The notes: a model not told the origin generated them from the letters alone. Numbered from the stretch's first letter, positions 11,031 to 21,826 are shown. The stretch is DNA of 64,000 nucleotides from Megamerina dolium (GCA_963854835.1 OY978527.1:21124557-21188556); one strand, 5' to 3'. Numbers and translations: made by a program.

Positions 11031-11695
11031 TACTTACTTACTTATGTGGCCATAACAACCGAATATCGATTTAGGCCGAAAATAACATGCTTCGCCAGCC
11101 ATCTCTGTTCTTCGCTAGCTGGCGCCAGTTAGAAATTCCAAGCGCCGTCAGGTTCTCCAGTACTTGGTCTTTCCACCTGAGGTTTGGTCTTCCTCTTCTG
11201 CGTCGTCCTCCAGCGGGTTCCGAATATAACACCTTCTTAGATGGTTCGGACATTCCAGGTGCATATCCGTAAATCGTTGTCCTTTTTTCGTTTGCGGGGG
11301 TCATCAACAAAAGCGGTAGTCCTTATCCGAGGCATATTTGTTTTTTTCATTGGGGGGGTTTTTTATGTGGCGGGTCCCAAACTCAACGCACAACCTCTAA
11401 CCGAGGAGATTTTCGCCACTCACTTCAGCCACCTCCCAGCGGGCGCCAGAAAGACGTTGCCCGGTGGTCGCCACATGGAGGGCCCCCATTAATAATAATG
11501 AAAGCGCCATCACATAGTAAGCAAAGTAAGCTATATGACTACCCCTCATTAACAAATAAAGGTATCATCACATAGCGCTCAGATCAAACTACATGACAGC
11601 CAGTGAGTTGACTTGCGATGAGTTCAACAAGGATTGCGCTAGCCCCACCAGGTTGAGGCAGTTAGACACGTTACCTTGCGAAAACACCACCAGAC
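11031..11695 (-). mobile_element. internally deleted LINE (5' end fused to 3' end)
   Basis: Inserted on the opposite strand inside a member of its own family. The 12-bp target duplication cacgctccagct is at 11019-11030 and 11696-11707. Read on the minus strand, a roughly 360-bp 5' leader is followed by a short ORF (11237-11335) beginning MPRIRTTAF and containing LRICTWNVRTI, the start of an APE-type endonuclease. The sequence then jumps to the last part of the RT ORF (KKVLYSEPAGGRRRRGRPN to GWRSMLFSA), then the 3' end with a (TAAG)3 tail. The whole endonuclease-RT body is missing. Precise ends plus a TSD show it retroposed in this deleted form or was primed from a spliced or recombined RNA. 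Confidence 0.85.
11237..11335 (-). CDS. 32-codon stub of LINE endonuclease ORF
   Basis: Starts at an ATG at 11333-11335, with a basic stretch and LRICTWNVRTI, the first strand and loop of the apurinic endonuclease domain. It stops at the deletion junction. The stub is too short for activity. It is listed because it identifies the 5' part of the deleted LINE as the true ORF start. Confidence 0.6.
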   Translation of the reverse strand: MPRIRTTAFVDDPRKRKKDNDLRICTWNVRTI

Positions 11696-11900
11696 CACGC
11701 TCCAGCTAAGAAGATGTTATATTCGGAGCCCGCTGGAGGACCTCACCTCCGGTGGAAAGACCAAGTACTGGAGAACCTGACGGCGCTTGGAATTTCTACC
11801 TGGCGCCAGCTAGCGAAGAACAGAGATGGCTGGCGAAGCATATTATATTCGGCCTAAATCGATATTCGGTTGTTATGGCCACATAAGTAAGTAAGTAAGT

Positions 11901-12030
11901 ATCAATGTTTTGTATATTGGTTCTCATACTTTTATGCATAATCTGTATTATCTTAATGTAGGGTTTTTCTTTGTAGAGGTTTAAATCTTCGAATCTTCGT
12001 TGTAGAATACTCGTGCTACTGTACTAGACT
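11901..12030. other. unassigned flank between LINE and SINE
   Basis: Short unique-looking AT-rich sequence with no feature that I can support, ending at the 14-bp SINE target duplication. Confidence 0.4.
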
Positions 12031-12044
12031 CTGCATTAGAAATA

Positions 12045-12409
12045 AAAAAAAAATAAATAAATATGTGGCACTTAAAGCCCCAAAGGGCTCATTGGCCAAG
12101 CTTCTCTTCCATTACTGTTGTGCGTCTTAAATTTGGACAGTATTAGAAGGGACCTACTTATTTTAACCGGTTTCGAACGGCAGAACACTTGTGACATCAC
12201 TTTTTCTGAGCTTTGTCACAGAGTTCTTTTAGAAGCTTTTTCATGGCAAGTTGTTACTGTCGGAAGAATTGCCAATTGCTTGCCGACAGGTGGGTACCAT
12301 TCGAAAGAAAAATCTTATCGATATTAAATTTGTTATGCATCAGCCGGGGATTGAACCACGACCTACAGATCAGAAGGCAAACACACTAACCACTGAGCTA
12401 CGGCACCCA
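12045..12409 (-). mobile_element. tRNA-derived SINE, full length with TSD
   Basis: Second complete copy of the family at 3769. The A box (TAGCTCAGTGG) and B box (GGTTCAATCCC) sit on the minus strand near 12392-12402 and 12346-12357. The imperfect 14-bp direct repeats ctgcattagaaata (12031-12044) and ctgcatttgaaata (12410-12423) flank it, giving its exact length, about 365 bp. Its tail is an A run followed by (AAAT)n. Confidence 0.9.
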
Positions 12410-12423
12410 CTGCATTTGAAATA

Positions 12424-13178
12424 GCTACACAAATAAAAATTTTTGAAAAATTATCTTGGAAAGTAAGAATGTACTCATTTCTTGATGTGGTTTCTGAAAG
12501 AATTTCTAATATGTCCATAAAAACCTTTTAGAATGGCATTCAAGGTGTTTCGGTCAATATCATTGGCATTTTGGTAAGATTTGAGCATTTTATACAATGT
12601 TTGACATAATTTTTAATTTCGTTATGCATACCTTTCCATCTGTATTGTCTTCCTTTCTTGAAAGAAATTTTCAGTACAGCCTGATGGATGCATATCCTAA
12701 GGGTGAATCGTGAAGATTGAGAAGTACCGCCATTATTCCCTTTTCATGGGTGAGTAGCTCCTCTTTCTGGTTTTCTGTATTTTCTTCTTCCTTATCCAGA
12801 TCTAGTTCGTCGTCGGAATTTCCTTCAGGATTTTCTGTATTTTCTTCTTCAGCGTTTCTCCTTGCCATAAAACTAGCCTTAACCATAACTACTTTAGTTT
12901 CTGTATGTGGTACTCTGCTGAGTGCTTCCGCATTTAAATTCTTTTTACTTGGCTTATAAATTATCTCAAAGTCAAATTCGGATAGTTTATGCGTGAACCG
13001 TACAAAACGTGATATCTGGTCTTTCATATTTGCGATTCCTCGTAGTAGCTGATGATTAGTGTAGACTTTGAATGGTCCAGTGAGTAGATAGGCTAGATTA
13101 TTCTTCACAGCCCATATTCCTATTTCCAGGAATTCCTATTCAATACCTTTTCTCAGTATCACCTGCAAAGGTTATTGG
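12424..13178 (-). pseudogene. Ty3/gypsy RNase H to integrase HHCC remnant
   Basis: Minus-strand pieces in order from high to low coordinates: RPITFAGDTEKRY (near 13178), EIGIWAVKNNLAYLLTG, then an open run from 13108 to 12671. The open run contains VYTNHQLLRGI, RFVRFTHKLSEFDFEIIYKP and LNAEALSRVP (end of RNase H), then an acidic Glu/Asp-rich linker and LLNLHDSPLGY. After a frameshift, the integrase zinc-finger half (YVKHCIKCSN near 12600) can be read. Probably the same element as the PR/RT remnant at 14560-15930, separated by later insertions and loss. Confidence 0.7.
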
Positions 13179-13365
13179 TCTTCTTCTTCTTCTTATGTGG
13201 ACATAACAACCGATAATCAATTTATGCCGAACATATAATGCGGCGCCAGTATTCTCTGTTCTTTGCTTGCTTCTTCTGCGTCCTCCAGCGGGTGCCGAAT
13301 TAAATACCCTCTTCGCTGGAGCGTCTTCTTCCACTCGCTCGACATGACCCAGCTAGCGCAGCAGC
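13175..13365 (-). mobile_element. LINE 3'-end fragment, (AAG)n tail
   Basis: Minus strand: LGHVERVEEDAPAKRVF, then a degraded GGRRR stretch and the family 3' end, ending in (AAG)4 at about 13180. It is a diverged relative of the LINEs at 10601-11900 and lies directly against the gypsy RNase H sequence. Confidence 0.65.
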
Positions 13366-13428
13366 TATAAACTGTCACTTTTCTGTGTTTAGTTTTAATA
13401 TATGGTATGTTAATGTAATTATAGTACG

Positions 13429-13654
13429 TTATAGTAATTTCATTCCTTTCTTTGCTTTCTCTGCTTTTGCTCTGTCGTCACACCAAAGAATAGACAGGCA
13501 CGCATGCCAATTGTTGTTGTCTAACTGAACATATATGCAAACAAATTTACGTATGTGTTTTCGACAACAACAATTGGCATGCGTGGCTGTCTATTCTTTT
13601 GGTGACGACAGAGCAAAAACAGAGAAAGCATAGAAAGGAATGAAATTACTATAA
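13429..13654. mobile_element. fold-back element (long inverted repeat)
   Basis: Arms 13429-13521 and 13563-13654 are near-perfect reverse complements around a 41-base loop. Arm landmarks are gctctgtcgtca and catgccaattgttgttgtc. Small indels exist, but more than 85 positions pair. It carries no coding sequence. A MITE or fold-back transposon is likely. No clear target duplication was found. Confidence 0.75.
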
Positions 13655-14377
13655 GAAGAAACAACAACGTTTTTGCATACTACTTTTCTGTTCATTTACA
13701 TTCAATTTCAATAAGTGATAATTCTTGCTGATATTTCTGAATGCCTGATACACGGCATCGGGTGCTTCGATAAATCGATATCCTCATATATAGAATGTAC
13801 ATATGTATATTATAAATATATGCATTTGCGTGAATGGAGTATACTTATAAGTACTCTGTACGCATGTATATAAATTTTTTTTTCCTTGTTCACTCCTCTT
13901 TGGAGCATAGGGCTTCAACAAGACGCTTTCATCGTACACGGTTCTGTGCTGTTATTTTTGTGTCGTCCCATATTGTGTTAACATCGGCTAGCTGGCGCAA
14001 TATCGATCTACTCCAAGTATTCCATTCTAGTGCCATTATTGTAATGCTATCTGCAGGTTTTCTAAGCGTGTGTTCGGCCAGAATATTCTACAGATGATAC
14101 GGAGGCATTTGTTGACGAAAGTTTGTAGCTTTTGTGTGATGGTGTTTGAGATCAGTAATGTATATACTTATGTATTGAATAATAGTCAAAATTCACATAA
14201 AAAATTCTGTTCCACATACATATATAGAATTCATTCATAAAAATATTTACTAATTCACATATAAATGTGTAATTATGTGATCTTATTTCAATTTAATTTA
14301 AGTTACAGCATTTACTCTCCTGGTCATGGCATTGCTCTCTTCAAAATATCTGTATACTACAACTCTGTTGAGTGACC
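13655..14377. other. no recognisable gene
   Basis: AT-rich sequence with short chance ORFs. The part around 13905-13960 (ctctttggagcatagggctt) resembles 3' regions of insect LINEs as I remember them, but I cannot support a boundary. Confidence 0.35.
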
Positions 14378-14514
14378 CTGATATTGTAATCACAAAAAAG
14401 CTAAAAAATCCAAAATAAGACTTCTCTGGTATTAAAAGTTCTCTGCTGATATTGTAGTCAGAAAAATAACTCAAAAATCCAAAATAGGACTTCTCTGGTA
14501 TTAAAAATTCTCTG
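14378..14514. repeat. tandem duplication, two units of about 68 bp
   Basis: Units 14378-14445 and 14446-14514 both run from ctgatattgta through caaaata to ctctggtattaaaa and ttctctg, with a few substitutions. The end of the second unit and the following 35 bases (ttctctg to tgttactaatgaaataa) recur at 17598-17655. Confidence 0.8.
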
Positions 14515-14554
14515 TTTTAACTATTTATTGTTTTGTTACTAATGAAATAATTTT

Positions 14555-15920
14555 CACTTTAACATAAATAAAAAGGATATTTAAACCCCATTTTTTGGTG
14601 TTTTATTATTTTACAGGAACGCTTCTCAAACAATGTTAATATAATTTTTTTCGAGCTAAGTAGTAACAAAATAATGAACATCCAATTGTTCGGGATTGTA
14701 ATAACGAGATCCAGAAAATCCCGAGATCGTATACCGAAAAATTTGGCATCCCTTATATGTCCGAAAGAACTCGTCATATCTAAAAATATTTTACTCTTCC
14801 TAGCGTATTCAAAACATTTTCGAATCTTGTTAACGGCTATTTGTCGACTATTTTATCTTTCAGTTTTCTAAAGTCTACGACTAAACGCCATTTCTTCTTG
14901 TCGTCATTGCTTTTTTTTGGGTAACTACAAGTGGCAATGGACCGTTCTAAGGGCTTGTAGAGGATTCTATTAGGTCGTTTGATCTATCACCTGTTTCTTG
15001 ATTTCTGTTTGTTCTATGTGTGGTAGCTTGTAGTTTTTAATGTATAATCGGAGCGGTATCTGTTAGATTAAGTTTGTTCTAGAAAGAGGATCTCTCTCGC
15101 TCTACCTATAAATGGATTGATATTTATTTAATATTTCAGCTAGGTTTTATTTGAACTAGTCGTACTATTTTCTAGTTTTAATTCTTGTATTAAGTTGTTA
15201 AAACGTGTTTTGCCAAAGTTATTATTATAAATACTTAAATACTATAATACTTAAATGTTCCGTTTTGGGTTGAATGTTCTCTAAAGTTATTCCTTTGTTA
15301 TTGATGTTGCTTATCGTGACGTGACAAATGACATTTGCTAGTACAATTGAGTTTAATAGGAATACTCCTTGAGACTTTGGTGGAATTTAAGAAATTTTAG
15401 GTAGTATTGGTATCATATGTTATAATCATCATTTTCAAACATTATTGTTATAGTAAATGTTTCGTATTCCATTTTGCACTTCATTATGAAGTCTCTACTT
15501 AGTATTCCGTCTGCACTCATAGGAAAATTGTCTTCTACCATTTGGAATATATGTTCTCTAATAGCAGGAATATTTTTTGTGTTGTGTCACTATCTAATAG
15601 GTTGTTCCCCCGGGCAGTGTGCCGAGTCGCTCCGTTTTCCTGTGGCTGTATGTGGTGCAGGTTGCGACTGTAGTGATTGGAGTTCCTGTTTTTATTATAT
15701 TTAATACAGTTACCATTGTTGTTTCTGTTATAGTTATATTACCCGTTACTGCCATTTGTATTGTATTTGTATTTCTATTATTGTTATATGAGTAATCATT
15801 GTTTCGAGGGTTGTTGTTATTATTATTGTTGCTTCTATGGTTATTGGTATTATTGTTATTGCAATTATTATAGCTTCCATTATTATTGCTATGGTTATTC
15901 CTTCTATATTTATGGTTATT
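14555..15920 (-). pseudogene. Ty3/gypsy Gag tail, protease and RT remnant
   Basis: Reading the minus strand from 15920 down: an Asn-rich tract (repeated Asn-Asn with Arg/Tyr), as found at the C terminus of some 17.6/297-like Gags; then ADGILSRDFIMKCKMEYE, resembling the end of a retropepsin (near 15520-15470). LPLVVTQKK and KKWRLVVDFRKLKDKIVDK follow near 14960-14850, the first RT blocks. After a stop and a frameshift, RFENVLNTLGRVKYF and DMTSSFGHIRDAKF continue to about 14560. Many stops are present. With the RNase H/IN piece at 12424-13178 in the same orientation, it likely belonged to one element. Confidence 0.65.
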
Positions 15921-16220
<300 letters not shown>

Positions 16221-16590
16221 AGTTTGATCGTTACTATTCCTATATCTTTGTATGTGGAACAATTTTCCATTTTGGATGCCAATCTTTAAGTTATTATCTA
16301 CATATTTGTATTCCTAAGTACTTAATTTTATACACTTTTTAATTTCAACATTATTTATTTTAGTGTCTTCTATAATTGTTGTGTATACAGTTTTGTTTAT
16401 ATTTAGTTTTAATATTTTTGCACAAAGCCATTTATAAAGAGTGTCTAAATCTAATTGTAAATTATGTCTTATTTCGTTCAATTTTTTACCACTAATTATC
16501 ATTATCAAAACATCGTCAGCAAAGAGTCTAATTTTACTACAGGGAGTCCCATTAATGCGTGTAATAATGTGGTACTGAATAAAACGCAAA
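16221..16590 (-). pseudogene. LINE reverse transcriptase fragment (FADD)
   Basis: The minus-strand frame 16314-16589 contains KIRLFADDVLIMI, matching RT block C of non-LTR elements, where the catalytic motif is [YF]ADD. LDLDTLYKWL and ILKLNINKT follow, as in jockey/CR1-like enzymes. Both ends are lost; the upstream side merges into a mariner remnant at about 16590. Confidence 0.65.
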
Positions 16591-17415
16591 CGGTTCGGAA
16601 TTTCCCCAAATATTGTATTCCGTTCGAGTTCGCGGCCAATTCACATCAACGCGACGATAAATTAGACGGTTCGGGAATTTGCGACGCAAAATTCCAAATT
16701 GAGGCAAGTTGTGTGTGGTATAGAGCCATCATGTTTAAACCATATATCGTCTAGACCATTACCTTCAACCCCCGGCACAAAATAATCCTCCAACTCAGTG
16801 TGGTAGATTGACATTTTCGGTGCTTTCGTCCTCATCTTCGACAAAAAACGGGATGATGATGCCTCTGGCTCATAAACCCCACCAAACAGTTACAAGGCAG
16901 TTTTGCTTGTTAACATAGCCGTCAAGGTGGAAATGAGTCTCATCCGAAAAAATGAATTTTTGAAAAAAATCATCATCTTCAGCAATCATTTGCAAGCACT
17001 AATCAGCAAATGTACGGCATTATGCATGGTCACGAGACAACAGCTGTTGCGTCAGTTGGACTTTAGTAGGGTGTAACTTAAAGTACTAGCGCAAAATTCG
17101 ATGCATGGAGGTCGCGGAAATGGCCAATTGTTGCGAACGATGGCGAATAGTCATTCCGGGGGACTCGACGACACTTACACTTACGGTTGCAATGTTCTCA
17201 GCACTGTGTGCATTCCGCACTCTAGTTGGCATCGAAACATCTAGTACGGATCCAGTTTGATAAAATTTATTCACAATGTTCCGCATAGTTGTTTCACTAA
17301 TGTGGTGATTGCGACCCCATTGTTGAATCGATCGTAGCGTTTGCACCATCGACTTGGAATTTCAGATCCAAAATTCGACGATTTCAATGCGTTGTTCTTT
17401 CGTGTAGCGATCCAT
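16591..17415 (-). pseudogene. rosa-like (DD41D) mariner transposase remnant
   Basis: The start MDRYTKEQRIEIVEF is at 17413-17415 (minus). The HTH region VQTLRSIQQWGRNHHISETTM, VLDVSMPTRVRNAHSAENIA and TSMHRILR follow. After frameshifts come LHPTKVQLTQQL and FIFSDETHFHLDGYVNKQNC (first catalytic Asp), then DDIWFKHDGSIPHTT (second Asp). The sequence breaks off before the third. From memory this matches the basal mariner group with 41 residues between the last two Asps, known from tephritids; the spacing cannot be measured here. Multiple stops are present. Confidence 0.6.
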
Positions 17416-17444
17416 AACTAAAGTCCTATACTGTCACGATAACA

Positions 17445-17815
17445 ATGACATAAAATATGGTGGGAAAGGGTCGATAAAGCAGATTTTAATCAATAACAAA
17501 GTACACCCTATTGGAACACAATTTATTGGTTGTGTGAATTAAAATCCGGCCTTTTTTGTGCTCAAAATCATTTATTTTTAAGAATTCTGTAAAAAATTCT
17601 CTGGTATTAAAAATTCTCTGTGTTAACTATCTATTGTTTTGTTACTAATGAAATAACATAATGACATAAAATATGGTGGGAAAGGGTCGATAATGCAGAT
17701 TTTAATCGATAACAAAGTACACCCTATTGGAACACAATTTATTGGTTGTGTGAATTAAAATCCGGCCTTTTTTTAGTGCTCAAAAATCATTTATTTTTAA
17801 GAATTCTGTAAAAAA
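17445..17815. repeat. direct duplication of about 150 bp around a 64-bp spacer
   Basis: Units 17445-17596 and 17661-17815 share catttatgtc-like ends and the motifs gtgggaaagggtcgataa, aacaaagtacaccctattgg and attaaaatccggcc. The spacer 17597-17660 matches 14500-14550. The first unit abuts the start of the rosa-like transposase and the second abuts the end of the other mariner. The duplication probably covers terminal/UTR sequence of a mariner. Confidence 0.75.
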
Positions 17816-18365
17816 TATGTCATTCAAAATATTGTCCATCAGAAACTATGACATTTCCCCATCTTTATGGCAACTTACTGATTCCATCGCAAAAGAACTT
17901 CGCCGGCTTGGCGGCCAAAATGGATCGAGCCAATTTTTGATTCCGGTGACTGTAGTGAACCGTATTCCATTTAGGGCGTTCTGCTTGGACCTGCACAAGT
18001 GGTAATCTGAAGGCGCCAGGTCTGGCTATGAGGTGGGTAAAATTTCCCATCCGCTATTAGCAAGATTGTTTTTGGCCGGAAGAGCAATGTGTGGCCGTGC
18101 GTTTTCATGGTGAAAAATTACAGACTCGTGTCTGATGGCATATTCCGCCCGTTTCTCGATCATTGCTCTCTTCAACCGCAACAATTGTTGTTGGCACAGC
18201 TCTCTCGTAAGAGAACCTGGTTCTTGTAGCTCATAACGGATCACACCCTATTGATCCCACCAAATAGAGAATATTACCTTGGCGCCGTGAATATTTGCCT
18301 TTAGCGTCGATTTGGTTGGTTGTCCAGACTTTACATACGATTTTTTACACTTGGGATTGTTGGCC
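17816..18365 (-). pseudogene. mariner (DD34D-type) transposase, C-terminal half
   Basis: Minus strand: GQPTKSTLKANIHGAKVIFS, then IWWDQ, RYELQEPGSLTRELCQQQ, LKRAMIEKRAEYAIRHESV and FHHENARPH. After a stop come PDLAPSDYHL and NALNGIRF. The family signature is HHDNARPH; here the catalytic Asp codon reads GAA (Glu). The first catalytic Asp region is not present. Two stops interrupt the frame (one after WWDQ, one after ILPTS). Confidence 0.75.
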
Positions 18366-18547
18366 GAACTTCCCTTCCATTACTGTTGTGCGTGTTAAAT
18401 TTTGGACAGTATTAGAAGGGACCTACTTATTTTAGCAGGTTCCAAACGGCAAAACTCTTGCAACATTAGCTTTTCTATGGCAATTTGTTACTGCCGGAAG
18501 AATCTATAATTGCTTGTCGACAGGTGGGTACCGTTCGAAAGAAAAAT
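18366..18547 (-). mobile_element. SINE body fragment
   Basis: Matches the body of the SINE family (ttactgttgtgcgt, gacctacttattttagc, gccgaagaattg-like, gacaggtgggtaccgttcg) but stops before the tRNA-like head. It also lacks the 3' hairpin. Confidence 0.75.
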
Positions 18548-18608
18548 CATGAATGTTTGAAAGGTACAAAAAGGGATTTTTGCACCGAATGATAACGGGC
18601 GATAACGG

Positions 18609-18910
18609 TGGGTTCCGAAGATCAGTGGTTAGTGTGTTGTAGGTTGTGGGTTTAATCCCCGGCTGAAGCATAACAAAATTTAATGTTAAAAAGATGTTTC
18701 TTTCGAATTGTACCCACCTGCCGACAAGAATACGCAATTTTTCCGGCAGTAATAATTTGCCAAAAATGCTTCTTAAAAGAGCTCTGTGACAAAACTAAGT
18801 TAAAGTGATGTCACAAGGGTTCTGACGTTCGGAAACGGCTAATATAAGTAGGTTCCTTCTATTGCTGCCCAAATTTAACACGCACAATAGCATTGGAAGA
18901 GAAGCTCAGT
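18609..18910 (+). mobile_element. SINE, diverged copy with tRNA-like head
   Basis: The head ggtgggttccgaagatcagtgg shows a damaged A box. The B box is GGTTTAATCCCC, and about nine bases of the anticodon region are lost. The body follows in order to cgcacaatagcattggaag. It is oriented head-to-head with the preceding fragment, 60 bp away. An unrelated stretch then ends in cataacctaacctaac at about 18985. Confidence 0.75.
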
Positions 18911-20554
18911 GGTATCACAATTGGACTTTCTGGCCTAAGTGTGTTCTCTCAGAGAGAGGGCAGCCACATAACCTAACCTAACGTAATATATTTAAGTACA
19001 GTAATAATATCATTTATGTAAATATTAAATAAAATGAGAGCCATCAGAAATTGAAGAACAAAATTACTGTGCGTTGCTTGTGGTCAATTAAACAGCTTTA
19101 GGTCACTGTATTTTACACCAATTTGTGATAATTAGTGTAACAATCAGTCCTAATTATTTGTTTCAAATGTTATTTTCAAATCAATGAACTCAGCTAAAAT
19201 TTATTTTTTGTCATTTAAGCAAAGAACATGGAACCAAAGAAGGTGTACGACCGAAAACAAACGAATTTCAAGCAAGACTAAAAATTAGACCGCCCAATCA
19301 TGCAGCGATAGAACGGTCTAATTTTTACTTATTATGATTTTTATTTATTATTACCGCGATTGAGCGGTATTTATTTATTTATGAAAAAATATTATTCCTG
19401 AAGAAACGAGAATAAAAGCAACAACAAATACGCAAGTGTAGATCCGTTTGTATAGCAATGCGAGTGTAATTGACGAAAGACGAACAATTCGGTGTGTTGA
19501 TTTAGGTGGCTGATGGATGGCACAAAAATGACAAAATCTTCAAAAATGCTAAAAATTCAATCGCAAGAGCTACGTTGCCGAGTGCAATTATCAATGAAAA
19601 ATACAGTATTTCGCTGAGCATATGTACATATGCTTTTTATATAGGCAAATAGAAAGAAACGAAAGTGAGAGGGTTCAATATTCTATGATTTAGGTCTTAT
19701 TTCCAACCAGCTATGACTATATTTACGGTAAGGTATAGTTTAGGGTAATATTTTTATCTAAAACCCGACTGTTGTCGAATTATAATCATATTATTTTTGC
19801 AATAATTGTATTTCTATCACAATTTCAAGAATTTTTCATCACATGACAAGCTATTAATTGATCTTAGTTCTTCTACTTATAATGTATTTTTAACCGATTC
19901 AACTGACACAATCATTGATGATTTCCACATACTAGGCACATTACTTTTACATGAACCAACATTAATTATTTAAGCGTAAAAAAATCATAAGTATGGTATA
20001 GCATCTTTAAGGACTCCTCCTGAAAATAATTTTTCGCACCTACTTTAGTTTTGAATTTGTGAACTACTGCTTTTGAACTCCATAGAACACCTACATATAT
20101 CATTATCCATTCAATCAATTTTATCACTTAGAATGTACATCTGAGATACTGTAAACAAAAAATTTCCATGCCGAAATTAATTTGGGCGCTGCTAAAAATT
20201 CCTTGATAACATTAGTGGTTGGTGGAGCCTTAAATATGAACTGGTATCATTTTCAAAGTTCCTCGTTTGACCGGTATAGAATGTTGTCTGTCTGTGTGTG
20301 CAAAATGCCTAGTTAAAACTAAAAGCAAATTTCAAAGCTTTACTTTTTTATTTCATTCTTGTACTTGTTTTTAATACCTCGTATATTAAAACAAATTGAT
20401 TTGTAAATTTAATTGTAATTGATTTTTTCGCACCAGTAGTCACAACGAAATGAATTGGAATACTCAGGTCATGGGATTCCCCATTGTGTTTTTACTACAT
20501 ACAACATACGCTGTCAATTGAAAAAAAAACTTGGAAAAAATATTTAAAACAGGG
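18911..20554. other. no recognisable gene; small hairpins
   Basis: AT-rich. A 12-bp inverted repeat aaaattagaccg/cggtctaatttt lies at about 19281-19325, next to a second short one (taccgc/gcggta, about 19352-19370). No ORF of interest, no domain and no element ends were found. Confidence 0.4.
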
Positions 20555-20854
20555 TTACTTATAATCTAAACTGTAAATGTTGTCTGTAGGCAACAATGAG
20601 CATGAAAGAGTTAACACATTAGCAATTTTAACTTCGTTTTCAAATATTTTACCATTGATTAAGAGTTTAATACGGACGACTGCACATTCGTCAAGCTTTA
20701 TCATTTGCTTCAATAGTTTCCACATAGCTCTGCTATCGTGCCTGTTATATTTAATTCTGAATTCAAGATATTGTGTCCATTTGAACTTAATAAAGTTTTT
20801 ATATTTTTTCTCGATGTCATTATATTCTTCCCAATTTCCCAAAACTAATGCCAT
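20555..20854 (-). pseudogene. LINE ORF2 fragment between endonuclease and RT
   Basis: A 99-codon open frame reads KKYKNFIKFKWTQYLEF, RHDSRAMWKLLKQMIK and LINGKIFENEVKIANV. This resembles the connector of jockey/CR1-type ORF2 proteins before the RT domain (xSRxMWKxLK, then xxNGKxxxx). No catalytic motif is included and the flanks are not readable. The assignment is tentative. Confidence 0.45.
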
Positions 20855-20926
20855 AATTGTATAAATTAAGTTTTAGTTTTTTTAGACTAGCTAACTCATG
20901 ATGCATATCGCATATCGCATGCTGCT

Positions 20927-21826
20927 GTTCGAAACCAGCTAAAATGTAGTTAGGTCCCTTCTAACACTGTCCAAAATTTAAGGGGAGGTTCTCCTCTTTT
21001 TTTTTTTCAAAAAATCACCTTTTTTTTCTTGATGAAATGAAAGGTATAAATGCTTAGAATATTTGTGCAATCGTATTTTTCGATCCACAACATATTTATC
21101 TCACTAAAGCGTCTCTGATGCACCGATCATGCGCGCGCGGAGGAAATCTCAGGTGCTATTTTATTGCGCGGCCATGGACTAATTTATAGAGATGAATTGT
21201 GTAAACAAATGGATAATGCAAAAATAACATTATTTTCGTATTCAGAGACTGAAAATACTATGAAAATAATATGTAACTCATGAAAACATAAAATTTTCCT
21301 CTCGTTTGTTTGTGAGACTTACAACTTTAAACGCGTTTATCTCAAAAGCATTTTTTTTATCCTAGCGTCAAGCATAGCTCATGATCTACTGCTCAGACAA
21401 AAAAAAACTTTAAGAGAAGAGGGTAAAATCGAAATTTTTCTTTAACTATGCATAAATTGGATAATTTTTCTTGAAAACTCTTTATAAATAGGTATAAGTC
21501 ATAGGAAATTTTATTAACTTGAATATAAAATACAAGTTTTTGATTTCAGTTTACTACAAGTGGCTGCAACCTTGACGTTATCGAACGACTCCTCGCTTTC
21601 AAAGGATGACACGATCCGCCATTTTGGGGCCGCAATATTAGATTTTGTCATCAAATTTTTTTTTTTTGTATTTTTAAAAGTTGTCTTAATAAACCATCAA
21701 AACCGTAAACAATCAAATTTCGCTTCATTTTCGGCTAAAAAGAGCAGAACCTCCCCTTAACACGCACAACAGTAATGGAAGAGAAGCTCGACTTATAAGC
21801 CCTTCGGGGCTTATAAGTGCCACATG
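20927..21826 (+). mobile_element. SINE 3' half split by a 775-bp insertion
   Basis: 20927-20981 reads gttcgaaaccagctaaaat through ctgtccaaaattta. 21757-21826 resumes with ttaacacgcacaacagtaat and runs to the hairpin agcccttcggggct and gtgccacatg. Placed together across one TTAA they reproduce the family sequence without gap. The tRNA-like head is missing. Confidence 0.85.
20982..21756. mobile_element. TTAA-flanked MITE (piggyBac-like, non-autonomous)
   Basis: The 775-bp insert is flanked by TTAA on both sides (20978-20981 and 21757-21760). It has 20-bp terminal inverted repeats, ggggaggttctcctcttttt versus ggggaggttctgctcttttt, with one mismatch. It lies inside a SINE whose uninterrupted sequence is known from other copies, so both ends are exact. 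There is no transposase: the only ORF (67 codons) is chance. Duplicated TTAA is the signature of piggyBac-superfamily transposition; the superfamily call rests on that alone. Confidence 0.85.

Larger units (their letters stand above)
10601..11900 (+). mobile_element. LINE 3' portion, split by a nested insertion
   Basis: Starts abruptly inside the gypsy integrase and reads as the C-terminal part of an endonuclease-RT type LINE: DFVYLGTSINSSNDVSLEI, TTLYKSLIMPVLTYGAESWT, RWLGHVERMEEHAPA. At 11019-11030 it is interrupted by another LINE and resumes at 11696 (LYSEPAGG, HLRWKDQVLENLTALGIS), ending in a (TAAG)n tail at about 11885-11900. A stop lies in the first part after VGGEYRIR. An RRRRGRPN segment present in the nested relative is missing here. 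Confidence 0.8.

Noticed and set aside
13834..14097. 87-codon + ORF, and a possible LINE 3' similarity near 13905
   Set aside because: Resemblance rests on memory of a short word; no TSD, tail or reading frame to support an element.
18911..18990. agctcagtggtatcac … cctaacctaac considered as another SINE
   Set aside because: Only one instance here; A-box-like word without a B box; not enough to define an element.
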